DNA of 64,000 nt from Scylla paramamosain (Eukaryota; Arthropoda; Malacostraca; Decapoda; Portunidae): positions 17,856,001-17,920,000 of the forward strand of contig NC_087152.1 in assembly GCF_035594125.1 (NCBI RefSeq), in the 5' to 3' direction. Numbering within the stretch: position 1 is the first letter of the stretch; each line of letters starts with the position of its first letter. The translations under genes were made by a program, and so were the position numbers. Below, piece after piece: positions 1-12,905 of this stretch. The notes under the pieces are model-generated. The model did no database searches. It had not been told where the DNA came from and worked only from the letters and a program-made list of their open reading frames with translations.

Positions 1-1313
1 AAAAAAGTTCCTGCTTTATCTAGGTTATATGATATTTTTTGTTACACTACATTTAGTGCCATTTATTTGACTTGTATATTTTGATAAACCAAACAGCATT
101 TGTGAATATTTGACATGGCCATGAAATATCAGTGTTGCCTTTGTAAGTTGGAAGTCCTTCTTTTCAAACTTCTCCTTTGTCCTTTTCTGTCAACACACAT
201 TAATGTTTCATAATTACACCAGGCTTAAATTCATCAGAACCTCACCTTCAGTATGAGGAATGTGTATCAGTGCCATATTAAGATGTGTTAGACATCATAA
301 ACTACCTTAAACTTACCTGTCGTTTTCTGTGTTTCTCTGTGTGTCTGTTGGCTGCCACATGTGTCATGTCTGGGCAGAGAGCATATTATGACTACTCTAT
401 GTGTAACACTTCCAGTCTTCCACTAAGTGTGCACTGCCTCAGACTTTTCCACTCAATATTTGCTCTTAATTTTTGTTCTTTGGTATATTGGTTTATATAT
501 TCTGCCCTTAGAGACAAAATTGAGTGATTTGAGCAATGCGTGATTTACTAGTACTCTATGATAGAGGAACTCATGCTAGCCTTTTTGATGGGAGGATACA
601 GTAAGCTTATTGCTTATAACTTTTTTTTTCTTTCTTTTTTTTTTTTTTATGAATTCCCTGGATATTGGCTTGTAGACTGTAATAACACCAGATAGTATAT
701 ATTGTACTCATAAGTTTTCTTTATCATCTTGCTGCAGCTATTAGTGGTGTCAATAATGAGGAATACTAAAATCCACTTTGATACATATAAGCAAAATAAC
801 AGAAGATCTTTAAAAGTAAATAGTTGACACTTACACATCCTTGAAGCAATATTTAAATGAATATACTATTTACTTAATTGTTGCAATTTTTTTTATTTGA
901 CGTAATGGCCATGAAGAGAATATTCCTGTCACATAAGTGGCAGGTGGAACATTCTCTTGAAGCATCCTGTCAACTTTAACATTTGTTGATCTATGTAGAT
1001 ATCTAAGGTGTCTGAGTGACAGGATTTTGATTAATGTTAAAAAAAAAATGCCAAAGATTTAAGTTTGTTTTGCTATGAGAAAAATTGTTGTCCACTCCAG
1101 TCAACAGGTTTTGGTCCAGTTGAAATTAGAGTGAAGAAGTTACAAAAAACAGAAGTTATGTTTTCATCTTTGATTTTAATGAATTTTATATTTTTTTCAC
1201 CTGTCTCTTTTTTTTTTAAATATCTACAAATTACTTACTTAAGAGATAAGACTCGAATGCCATTTTCTCTGCTTTTGAAAGAGCATTATGACTTCTGATC
1301 TGATCTTGCCTTT

Positions 1314-1315
<2 letters not shown>

Positions 1316-1403
<88 letters not shown>
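1316..1403. repeat. (CA)n microsatellite
   Basis: Uninterrupted CA dinucleotide run of about 44 copies. Confidence 0.97.
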
Positions 1404-1406
<3 letters not shown>

Positions 1407-2112
1407 TAAGAACTAATGACTTATGGAGGTACAAAGTAGCATGTGAAATATTAAGTTCAAGTTTTAGTGAGCATGGAAATTATAAGCTTGAGAAAGAAGA
1501 AAGAAAAAGAAAGGGCAAGGTTTTGAGAAATAATGTTGCAACAGGAAAAGGAATCTGGAAGGAAACATGATAAGAAAGTTATTTATATTTTTTAAGTGAA
1601 GGAAAATTTAGAGAGAATGCAGTTGAGAGGAAGAAAAGTTTTGTGGTGCTCAGGCCCAAGTGTCTCTCATTGAAGGTACAAAGAGATGAGGAGGAAATGA
1701 AGAATGTTAAGGAAACAAGCTGGATTATTGGGATGAAGTCAAATTCTAGGATGAGAGGTAGTAAGGATGGGTCCTAATACTGATGGAGGAACTTGTCCCA
1801 TAAAAGTGAGACTGATCTCTAGCATTAGAAGAAAGTAATAGTTTATGTTAAAAACAACAAGGGCTGGGAAAGAGTAAATGGAAACCACATGACAAGTGAT
1901 AATGAAGAACAAGAAGATATGAGTACAAATATAATTTCTAGGTAACCTTTAGAAACTTAGCACTCAGAATAGAAGTATTGGTAGTAGAATTAAATAGAAA
2001 CAAAGGTTGTGTGAGTAAGGAACAACTGTATATTCCAGGCTAAGTTGAATAATTGTAGACCTGGAGAGGATTGGACAATATGATCCAAACTCAAATATTG
2101 TAACTACATCAG

Positions 2113-2117
<5 letters not shown>

Positions 2118-2170
<53 letters not shown>
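2118..2170. repeat. (CA)n microsatellite
   Basis: Uninterrupted CA run of about 26 copies. It generates a spurious minus-strand frame rich in Cys-Val. Confidence 0.97.
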
Positions 2171-2174
<4 letters not shown>

Positions 2175-4179
2175 TTTGAGAAAAAGAAATCCATAGCATC
2201 TTAGGAAAGCACAATATATAGAGTTAGGCAGTCAGGGGTACATGGCAAGTTGAGGCGCTTACTTACCATGTGAGTCATGAACTGGTGATATTGTCATAGA
2301 AATGCTCCATTGAGGTGGCATACGTGTAAGATTTAATGATAAAACACATGACAGATTTTAAAGTGGCATTCATGTAACTGATATCAGTTGTCTCTAGTGT
2401 CTTATTTAGCTACTATTTGTTATGGCTTGTTAAGTGTCACAGACATTTACTAAAAGATAAAGATACATTGATACAACAAAAAACATTGTTGCCTTAAGTG
2501 AATGATGTGCTAGAGTGGCCTTCATGGTAATCATATTCTGGAAAGCTGAAGCTCAAACATGGAGTTCATAATTTTACATTTATGATATCGAGTTTAGTGC
2601 TTATTGCTTACCTTATGCCTTCAAATCAATGCATTTTCCTTATTTAGCTTCAGCATTCATAAGATTTTAAGGATTAGAAAATGTAGAAATATTATTCACT
2701 GTACTGAAAAATTTTAAGGTTTTTCAAATGTAACAAATATCATTCACTGTTCTTGCATTCTTAGGTATATGGACATTGTTAACAGGTAAATTTTTGTTGT
2801 AATTCTTGTGATTTTATTAAACTTTCACTTTATTATTTCCCCCAAATTGTGGAAGGTGAATTGATGACATGGGAGTCATTGTTTGAAATTGTTGTAGTGC
2901 AGTGTAGTGCAGTGTAGTACAGAGTAACTTCTTCATTGAATGTTAGCAGATTATATCTGCATTAATTATATTTTGATGTACTTTTTGTGGATAATATTAA
3001 CAGAATACTTTTAGATGTTGGTCACATTGTGAAAGTTGTGCCAGATCGTCCTCAGTGTTTTTAAGGTGACTTTCTTGTAATTGTTAGGGTAAGAGTGTTT
3101 TTGTTATATTAGTGGAAGGAAGTCAACTTAGTGTAGGCATGTTGTTGAGCTATAATAAATTTATCTATTGGTTAACATTTTCGATACCAGTTCCCTTTAG
3201 TATAATTATAAAGTATATATGTGCAAACATATTTTCTTTTAGTTTCTTATTTTATGAAGTCTTTGCAGATTGTTATTAACATGATGTCTAAACTGTATTT
3301 GATACAATATATACATTTAAAAAAAAAGAACAAGAATTGAGTGTGAAATATGTGAGAATGAGTTCTTTCACTTATGTGATGCATAGCATTTAGCATTAAT
3401 GCTAAAACTAACCAAACCCAAATATTTCTGGGTTAAAGTTTCAATGTCATGTTATCTCTTTTGGGATGTGGATATCAGAAAACAATGCTAGTGGATCATC
3501 TAATCCAACATGATGGTAATGAATACATAAATATTGAGACTAAGGAATCACATATCAGAAGCATAAATCAATAAGCAAGGAACCTTTGGTGGGACATGAC
3601 AGTGAAGGGAAGACCAAGATAGGGATGAAGGGAGACTTGAGTCATAGATATCACCAGGACACTCAAAGTAACTAAAAATTGCTTGGGCCATGGTGATCAC
3701 TTATGACCTGATAACGTGTCAGAATAGCATGCTACTCTGATGGCCCTGACGTAGGCTCTGTCTCCAGCAAGAACACTTTTCATGGTAAATATATCCTGCC
3801 ATCAGGTTAATTTCTCAGTGTTTCCATGGTGTGTCAAGGCTTGCCATCATGAAACATGTATGTAATAGGAGAAAGTGAATTGACACAATGTAGTCTCTGC
3901 AGTAACAGGACCATGAGAGCAGGTGATACAGCAATGAGGCATGGGAATATGAAGTGGCTAGGAGTATACCACTGGTTTTAAAGCTGTGGAAGAATCTCAG
4001 GGTGACAGGTTTTAAAAATACTTAATTGTTTCACCATTTAAGCAAAAGAAATATATTAGATGTATGTATGTGTGTATATGTATAGGTATAAGATTGTACT
4101 TACATGTTCGTATACATACAGGCACATAACTATACATACATATTGTAAAAATGCTACAAAAATATGGAAAATGTAAGTG

Positions 4180-4430
4180 CTTACAAGTAAGAGATCCTAA
4201 GTTCAACTCCCAAACTAAGTGGAGGTAGTTTGAATTTGTCTCTTTTTCTGCACTGTAGTCAGTGTTCAAATAGCAGGGAACAAACACAGAATGGAAGCTG
4301 AGGAATTGTAAATCTAATCTGACAAGCCCACCAAGAGGCCCCAGGCCAGCAGGATGAAGCACATGGCTTGATTTTCCCTGCCATCAAAGAGGATTTATCC
4401 TGCAGTGGGCTTGTATAGGCTGATGAAGAC
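4180..4430 (+). mobile_element. tRNA-derived SINE-like copy
   Basis: The left part (about 4185-4215) has a tRNA B-box-like motif, AAGTTCAACTCC, preceded by a tRNA-like stem region. The right end at about 4385-4428 (TCCTGCAGTGGGC, then TATAGGCTGATGAAG) closely resembles the right end of the element at 12545-12905, which also has a B-box-like head. A shared head and tail at two loci is what a SINE family would give. I infer RNA polymerase III origin from the box motif only. Confidence 0.5.
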
Positions 4431-5089
4431 TAACAAGATACAAATATGCATGCATGTTCTAGAAAATGCTGTCACTTGATGTGAAAATTAGTCATAGAAA
4501 CTGATGAAGTTCCATGCTTTAGGTTGTGTTTTATCATATCATTAACCATCGACATGCTTCATTTATTTCTTCATTCTCTCACTCTGTTTCATGTGTTTTA
4601 AAGATATTGTTTGTAAAACTTAAGAATGCAACTTCCATACATGTACAGTGTACAGGGAACATCAATATTTGCCTCATCATTGCACAGGAAAACTAGGCAG
4701 TGAATGTGTCATCCCAGGCAACAGAGAATAAGCTTGTCTGAGTCTGTCATCGCAGGCAACAGAGGAATAAGTTTGTTCCTGCTTTCATTTACGAGTAGAT
4801 CACAAATTACATGAGTAATCATCTAATCTGACTTGATGCCTGTTTCTTGTGTAATTCCTTCAACAGAATGGGCATAACAAAAGAATATTAATTTTACTCT
4901 TGTTCATACTTTCTTTCTCCATTCCTCCTACTATCCTTTCTCGCTCTCTCTTCTATATTCCAACACTGTCATCCCATTCTGTTCAGGATCTTCGTACATC
5001 TTTGGCATTTTCTCTTCTTTCATGTATCATTTTTATTTAGTTCTTTCGCTTACACCTCTCATTAGTTTACCATTACTGGACATAAAAAA

Positions 5090-5430
5090 CTATATTTCAT
5101 ATACAGAACTATACTTTCATAGTTTTAACTGTCTTACAAACACATCCCACATTGTCACCCAATCAGTACTGTCAAATGTCTTTTCCAGGTTTATAAATGC
5201 AGCATATTCTGGTCACCTGTTCATAAGAAATACATAATTTTACTGCCATGTATTAGATAGTATTTTATCCCTCTTTTCTATGCGAAGAAATCTAAGCTGT
5301 GGCATTTCTACGACAGGCTCTTCATCAGCATCGTAGTGGGTATTACTAGCCCACTCCTCCCACACCGCTACTCTCCTTACTTTCCTTTGTACATTCGTCA
5401 GTTCCAAGATACTTGGAAAGATTAGAAATG
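5090..5430 (-). pseudogene. Old LINE reverse transcriptase fragment
   Basis: Read on the minus strand, about 5105-5210 gives a motif AAFINLEKTFDS, matching RT motif A of RTE/jockey-type LINEs (usual form AFIDLEKAFD). Stops follow soon after, so it is decayed. Upstream on the minus strand, a separate open stretch from about 5430 to 5240 ends in RFLRIEKRDK; I do not recognise it and group it here only by proximity. The family assignment is by motif and is moderate at best. Confidence 0.45.
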
Positions 5431-6334
5431 GGAGACTTTCAGTAAAGGTTTGTCACTGAGTGGTTTTGCAATAAGGCTTAGTTGGAGGATAATGATGGAA
5501 GGAAGGTATTCAGTTACATTAGCATTTATGTGCATTTAAATGTTTTATATTATACATTTCTTCCTGGAGAAGAGTTGAAGTGATTATGTATGATTAGAGA
5601 TATAGAGTTGTTATTACTTACTACTTACTCTGGCTACAAGTTGCTGTGTGAACATAATTTTTGAACCTTTTATTATGTGACTATGGCTGACCCATGCAAA
5701 TGTGAAACTTGTCTTCAAATCATAACAAATGTTACTCCACTATATCTTAACTTTTGACATAATTTATATGATAGATAAAAGGGAAACCAGTAGTGCAATT
5801 TCTTATTACTTCAGGACAGAGATGGAAAGATGTTCAACACTGTATCCCTGTCACTTAAAACTTTCACTTCTAAATGTATGCTGGGACTTTTTGTATGTTG
5901 TGGTTCATTATAAGCCATAGAAGAAAGGATTAAACTGCAGCTGTTGAAGGTGCCAAAACTACTACATGCAGGGCAGTATGTCTTCTTGGCCTCAGGGAGA
6001 GAAATGTAAATGTTTGCAGGAAATCATCATGAGATTAATTGTAGCAAGTTGTAGTAGTTGTGTTGATTCATTATAGTTCAGTAAAATTAAGTGAACTCAA
6101 ACCCAAAACCAGGAATCCCAAGAGGGAACCATTTAATATCAGGACCATGATAGTACAAACAAAGCATCTTGGAAACATTGTAGGTCACTAATTTCCTTCT
6201 AACATTTTCCTCTTTTGATTGCTTGCACAGTTTGTCTCAGCTGCTGCTGTCAGTCTCTCACACCTTGTACATAGGTTGGTGTCAGGGTTCTGTGGCAGTA
6301 CAGTGATGTCTTTTTGAAATAGATCCTAAAATTG

Positions 6335-6541
<207 letters not shown>

Positions 6542-7630
6542 ATGCATCAAGTGACACTCCTTGCTTCTATTTCAGCTTGATGTTTCCACTGTAATCTGAT
6601 CTCTGTATATAAGAAAAACATCTCTAACTTGCCTATTAGAAAATATGTATTGTACTAAGTTCATGTTGCTTTGGAAAACTCATTTGTGGGAAGTTAACAG
6701 CTGTTATTCAGGACTTTCATTTATTGATACTTTTTTGGGGTGTGCATATAGTAATTGATGATTTCATAAGAAAAAACAAAATTGATGTTGATAATGTGAA
6801 ATTAAAATGTAGTGCAATTAATTTTTTTTTTTTTTTTTAATAGTATAAGTAATATTAATTTTACTTTATGGCAAGTCAAGAAAACTCAATGGGTGATGTG
6901 TTTGTGATCCCTCAGTGTCACTAGGAACTCCCATGATCACTGTGGTACTTAGAGAAGCATCTACACACAGCCAGCATGCTTAGATCTTGCAGCGTCTTTC
7001 CATGTGGTTATAGCTCTCTACTATAGTTCTTTTAAAAGTGGCCATGCTCATTTATTAAATCTTCCAATGTCACACAATTTTTTCAATTAACATTTTATTT
7101 ATTTACTTTTATACTTGTGTTATTTTAAGTATTCAAATGCAAACAATGATTAATTACAGTCTATGGCACTTTCTAGACATTGAGTTACTATTTAGTTGAC
7201 TGAGGCACTGATTTTTAATGTTTCCTATTCCTACCACAATGTTATTGAAATATTACTCACCCACAAAGCAGCTAACTACTGAAATAGGAAGATAACTGGA
7301 ATTAATTTTTTTTTATCAACTGAACAGGTAGTGATAAGAAGCAAACACTTGATAAGGTGGTAAACACTTAACCATTGTAACACAGGTAGGAGAACACAAT
7401 GAATGCTTTAGAATTGCTTTAGAGTTGCCATTGGCGTTAAATTTCTGCTACTTCTGGATATGCTGATATACATACACACCCTGTCAGTGCCAGACATCTA
7501 CTGCTTTCTCTAAGTTAACAGATTCTACAGGCTTGTGTTTCCTGATTGCCTTGCTGAAGCTGCTGTGTTCTGCTAAGTGTAGATTGTGCCTCCAACTCTT
7601 GTCGTGATTCTTCTTTTTGTTTTTCACTTG

Positions 7631-7946
7631 TCAGATCAAATTCTTCTCTTGCTATCCCAGTGTCAAATCAGATTCTTCTTATGATATCCCAGTGTCAAAT
7701 CAGATTCTTATGATATCCCAGTGTCAAATCAGATTCTTCTTATGATATCCCAGTGTCACATCAGATTCTTCTTATGATATCCCAGTGTCAGATCAGATTC
7801 TTCTTATGATATCCCAGTGTCAGATCAGATTCTTCTTAGGCTGTCCCAGTATCAGATCAGATTCTTCTCATTCTTCTCAGTGTCAGATTGGATTCTCCTC
7901 ATGCTATCCCAGTGTCAGATTAGATTCTCCTCATGCTATCCCAGTG
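7631..7946. repeat. Minisatellite, 32-bp unit, about 10 copies
   Basis: Each unit begins TCAGATCAGATTC and ends ATCCCAGTG. Central units (about 7660-7850) are nearly identical; the outer ones diverge, and one unit lacks 3 bases. Copies abut directly without spacers, so this is a tandem repeat and not a CRISPR array. The apparent 68-residue frame through it is a by-product. Confidence 0.9.
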
Positions 7947-8974
7947 TATCTTCCACTCAGTCCAACAATTTCAGTTTATCTTGAAGACTGAGGGACTGAT
8001 GACACTCAGCACTTGCCATTATAATGATAAATGCTTGAGTGGTTGTGTGCTGTCAGGAGTCTTCCAGTTCTGATCAGTAACTCTTTCCTGTGTTTGAATA
8101 TTCTGAACCATGTTTGGTTTAGGATTCCAAGAGCATGGCCATTCCAGTTGTATTAAATGCTTAATAACCTGTTAGGATTTCACTGCTTTCCATTTTATAA
8201 AGTCACCTTATACACATATTTAGCATGCATAGATTCCTCCATTTTTTTATTGATTTCGTTTATGTAATGATCAGTTTAATGTTTTGTCTCATGTGTATAT
8301 TTTTGTTATTTGTTTAAAAGTTTCATTTATTTATTTGTGTCTAATTTTTATTTCTTGAATTTACATTTTTATGCACATACAAACCGATGTTAAGGGAAAG
8401 CAAAATAGTAAAATAACATCAATAAAGACAAGCAAAAGTTTTCTTTCTCCATTTTTTCATAGGTATTTAAAAGTGGTTCTGTCCCAAATTACTAGTAGCT
8501 CATCACACTGTATGTATCTCTCAGCTTATATTGTATAGGTATACCTTTGAGTGAGTCATAGGGTTGTTTTCCTTTGTGTAATCCTGCATAACGAACCTGA
8601 AATTGCTAATTCTCCACTTCCTTTTTCTTCCTCCCTTCCATTGCATCATTTTTTCTCTGTATTGAAGTTTCTCACCTTGATCAGTGTTACTCTGTTAATC
8701 AATTGATCAGGTTATACCACACTAATAATAGGATTGTATGGTGCCAGCTAGTATTACAAGAATACCATGTCTCCCATGAAAAGACTGTGAGCTAGTGTTC
8801 AACTTGCCACAAACCGGGCACTGTACCACATAGCCACCCAGTCTCTGTTATGATATTAAGATTAAACTGTACAAAAAAAAGCACACAGCAGTGCACAACT
8901 TTACCTTATACAGCATCCACTCAGATTTGCAGTTGCTCTACTCTGAAGAAAAAATACTTATTCATTCTGACCAC

Positions 8975-9300
8975 ATGTCCTAGACCTGTGTGAGTGTGTG
9001 TGTTTTGTCATCACATTCACAGTATAATTCAGCAGTGCTGTGGCACCTAAAACTGTGTGAGTGTCTGTGTTTTGTCCTCACATTCAGCGTGATTCAGCAG
9101 TGCAGCAGTGCAGCATCATTGCATCTAAAATTGTGTGTGTATGTTTTTTCTTCACATCTGGCCACCACATCTAAAATTGTGTGAGTGTGCATGTTTTGTC
9201 TTCACATTCAGACTGATTTAGCAGTGCAGCACATCACATCCACCACAGTAGTGAGACACCTCTCAATTGTTTGTGTTTTCTTCGCAATGCAGCAGTGCCA
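8975..9300. repeat. Degenerate tandem repeat, unit about 65-95 bp
   Basis: Four to five imperfect copies share the order TGTGTGAGTGTG, TTTTGTC, TCACATTCA, then GATT(C/T)AGCAGTGCAGCA. Lengths and internal CAG copies vary. No protein similarity was recognised. Confidence 0.65.
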
Positions 9301-9939
9301 TCACCAGCCTTCCTGTCCTGTTCTCTCACATGCAGAATTGGGATAGTGAGACTTTATGACTTGGTGTGAAATTCAAGGATACCATGAAACTCAGGGGAGG
9401 GTACTGTAGTTAACTTTTTGCTGTATATTTTATCTATTTTAGTCTCATCCAAATTAATGTTCACAGACATAGGATCTAGAAGACCTTATCCTAGTTTTCT
9501 GTAATATCTCTTTATCATCTATTATGAGTCTATCTAGCAGTTCTATATCTTAATTTGAATAGAGTTGACTGTTTCATACTTTATAACTCAAGTTTTATGA
9601 TTGTACAAAACTTGCTGATTTGAAAACTTGTTTCTCAATTTTATTGTGAAATATTACCAGAATCTATTTTCCTCTTCTACTTCTCCAAAGCTAGAGGACA
9701 CAGCTAATCCCATTTATTTGTATTAGTGATGCTTTTCTCAAAATACTCATACACTGACTTAACTGTGACTTAACTGAATGCTTCCCTCCTTCTTTGCCAA
9801 AGAGTTGCCGTTTGCATGCATGTCCTGTCTCAAAAGTTCATATATCCACAGTTCTCTCCTTTCTTTTGACCTCTCTACCTAAGTAATGATACAGTAGAAG
9901 CCCAGCTCAATAGCCCACTTCTATAGCAGTCAAATAGCT

Positions 9940-10050
<111 letters not shown>

Positions 10051-10516
10051 TAAAATTACAGCTGTTATCTTGCCAAACAAACCTACATGGTATGTAATTA
10101 CACTCATAATAGTATATCTATAGTATATCTATAAGCATGATAATATTGTATTTTCTGCAATTATAGCTAAAAAACTTCCTATTTGATAAATTTCAAGTTG
10201 CACTGCTACCAAAAGCCTCATGAGATTAATCATTCGTTTACAGAATTTTTTTTGGTGTCAGCATTGACAATAATAAAATTTATAGCAAGGATTTAGAGTA
10301 AGCTTCTCTTTCTCACTGTGCACACTGCATGTAACAAGTTTGATTACTCTATCGTTTTAAGTTGTAGCTTCATGAATGTTGAATGATGCAAAGTCTGTAT
10401 TATTTGAAGTAATTTTTTTTGTTGTCACTTTTCTATTAGTATTTTCTGTTTCATTTGAATGTCATGTACTTTTGTAGCACTTTTTTTATTTTCATGCTTT
10501 ATTTTATTTTTTTCAG

Positions 10517-10564
10517 AGATTCGGGCTGTAGACGACTGCTTGGTTGCTTGTGAACGTGTAGTAC
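10517..10564 (+). CDS. Candidate 48-nt micro-exon of an unrecognised gene
   Basis: A segment richer in G+C than its surroundings is bounded by a strong acceptor (long T tract ending TTTCAG at 10516) and a donor GTAAGA at 10565. Only one frame is open. It reads IRAVDDCLVACERVV, with two bases of a preceding codon and one base of a following codon, so the exon is 48 nt and can be skipped without a frameshift. I do not recognise the protein and found no partner exon nearby, so this may be chance. If real, it implies a plus-strand gene whose introns fill much of 1-14 kb. Confidence 0.33.
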
Positions 10565-10569
10565 GTAAG

Positions 10570-12544
10570 ACTTCTTTTTGTTTCCTTATTTAAACTGTTG
10601 TGTTTCAGAAATGATTTTATTGATTATTGTTTGTATGTTTTAATTTCTTTTCATAGATATTCATTTAAAAGAAATTATGCACTACTTATTTAGAATAATT
10701 TGTCATCATAGATTCTTATTTAAATCTATCTATCAGAATAAATGAAGCTTAACTGCCTTTGCTTAGGCTTCAGTATAGTCTTATTTTCATTTTTATGTGA
10801 TGTATGTAGTTTGGCACAGAATTTCATTTTTTAGCTATTCTCTTTTACAGTGTATTTTCTTTTTTTACATCTCAAGTTATTTTTTGTGGTTGATGTGATA
10901 GGCAGCTAATAGGTCTTACTGGAATCTTGTATCAGTGTCCTAACTCATTGATATTTACAAGTAATTGCATGATAGCTCCAGTCCACACACATGCATATGA
11001 ATGCACTCCATTATCTTCATCACTTGACTTATAACTCAGTAAAATTTTCCATCATGTTCAATGTCCAACCCTTCTTAGGATTTAGAAAGGCACTAAAATC
11101 TTGTGGCTGTCCACAGCTATAAAATTTCCAGGAACAAAGTAGTTGATCTCATTAGTTACAACAAACCATGTCACAAAAAGAAAAGTACAATATTTAGTGA
11201 AAGTCCTCATGACTAAAGTTTATTATAATATAGTAATATTGTTGGACTGGCTCTTGAGAAATCATACTTGAAGTATCATGAAGGGTTATTAGAACAGGAT
11301 TGCTTTGGAAGCTGTAATATATTAATGATTACTGATAGTTTGGAAAAAGACACAAGAAAAGAAAGAAGAAAACGCACACTTGTAAACAGTGTATTTCAGG
11401 CAGTTACAATGTCCTTTTATCATGGTTAAGGGATAACAGGAACCAGTGAAGTTGTTTGGAATTACATTTGCTTACTAGTGAATGTATTCTTCTGTCACTA
11501 GTCATCATGCCACACTCACTCCAGAAACAGGAACTGCAGGAAGGACCAAAAGGATGATGACCAATGAATTCAATGTTTCAGTTACAAGAAGCTAAGTTTA
11601 TTGAACATAAGATGCTATTTGTGTGTTGGACGGTCTTGTCAGTCAGTTATCCTGTTCATGAGTGCATTGGGAAATGAGCAATGAAATTTGGAGTGATTCT
11701 GAAATACAGATCTTGTGTTGTATGTTTTGCTACATGGATAATATGTAAAACATTGGGTGAGATGGAATATTTTTTCTTTGGGAATACTGAGGGATGAGAG
11801 TAGGTGAAAAACTTCAGGATAAAGTTACTTTACTATCACTAAAGGCTCTCCTTGCTTATGATAAACTGTACTATTTTTTTTCCATTTAAGAAGTGTGATA
11901 ATTTGTGGCGATAAAACTTTGGCAGCTATTTAAGTTAGTTTTAAACAAGCAGATGTATGGAAAAAATTATGGTGAGATAGATTGCACAGTGTCAGTGTGA
12001 GAGATGCCCTAACAAATACAGTGCTGAGGAGACTGGCTTTAAATATTTGTAGCAGATGAGACAAAGAATGATAAGGAGAGGCAAGTAAAAACCAGAAGTA
12101 GAGGATAAGCTACTGGCAGATGGACCAGGCATGGAATGAGAGTCTGGAAGGAAAGATTCAAAGACAATATTTACCTAATTTTCAGAAAGTTTTATTACTC
12201 AATCAAAAACTCATTTACAAGCTGACGTAGTTAACTTTCAAACTTGGTAAGCTGTCAGTAAATAAGGCTGGTCTACTTCAGTGTGGAATCTACTTTTTGA
12301 AATTATGATGGGTACACATAGTGATGATTTTAAAGGGCTGATGCATCAGCTTCATGTCACAAGTTCTTCCTTTTTTAAATGGTGTCAAGAGATTTTGTTT
12401 CCCTCATTAAGTATGTTTAGTATTACTGCAGTCAGTGGCATGGGTTTATTCTTGAACACATGACATTAATATGTAAATTCATGATCTGCCTTCATGCCCA
12501 CAGGTTGCATCATTAGTGCAATATATACTAATAACATTAGCAGA
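10570..12544. other. AT-rich non-coding stretch
   Basis: No supported gene, repeat array or recognisable mobile element was seen. Confidence 0.55.
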
Positions 12545-12905
12545 TTTCAGTAATTAACATGGTTGACTCATGACTGAGAGGTCCTGGGTTTCAATCCTTT
12601 GCTGGGTGAAGACAATTTGGGCATACCTCCTTTCACACTATTGACTCTGTGCACCAAGGAGAGAATAGGTATGGGTTGTAAGTCTAGGAGTTGTATTTCA
12701 CACTATTGACTCTGTGCACCAAGGAGAGAATAGGTATGGGTTGTAAGTCTAGGAGTTGTAATGTTGGAGTTTGGCAAATCCTATTAGACATCCTAAGCCA
12801 GCATACCGTGGTTTATGGTTCAACACCATTAACCATTGCAGGGAAGCTTTGTCTTGCAGTGGAATCATACAAGCTGATGTTCATTATTGTTATCATGACA
12901 ATGAT
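12545..12905 (+). mobile_element. tRNA-derived SINE-like copy with internal duplication
   Basis: A tRNA-like head at about 12555-12600 includes a B-box-like GGGTTTCAATCC. The right end near 12850-12880 (CTTGCAGTGGAATCATAC, then AAGCTGATG) matches the tail of the copy at 4180-4430. A 65-bp segment is directly duplicated at 12631-12695 and 12696-12760. Inferred to be a SINE from the box motif and recurrence. Confidence 0.55.

Larger units (their letters stand above)
1..4179. other. AT-rich non-coding stretch
   Basis: No reading frame here resembles a known protein; the open frames are short and low-complexity. The stretch holds two (CA)n arrays (listed separately), several A or T runs, and a small triple direct repeat of a 10-mer GTAGTGCAGT at 2894-2922. 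It could be intergenic DNA or an intron; nothing seen decides. Confidence 0.6.

Noticed and set aside
2773..2793. 21-nt micro-exon between TTCTTAG and GTAAAT
   Set aside because: Too short to judge, no coding signal, and such AG...GTAA pairs are expected by chance in this AT-rich DNA.
7631..7946. CRISPR-like evenly spaced 32-bp repeats
   Set aside because: Units abut with no unique spacers, there are no cas genes, and the genome is eukaryotic; it is a minisatellite.
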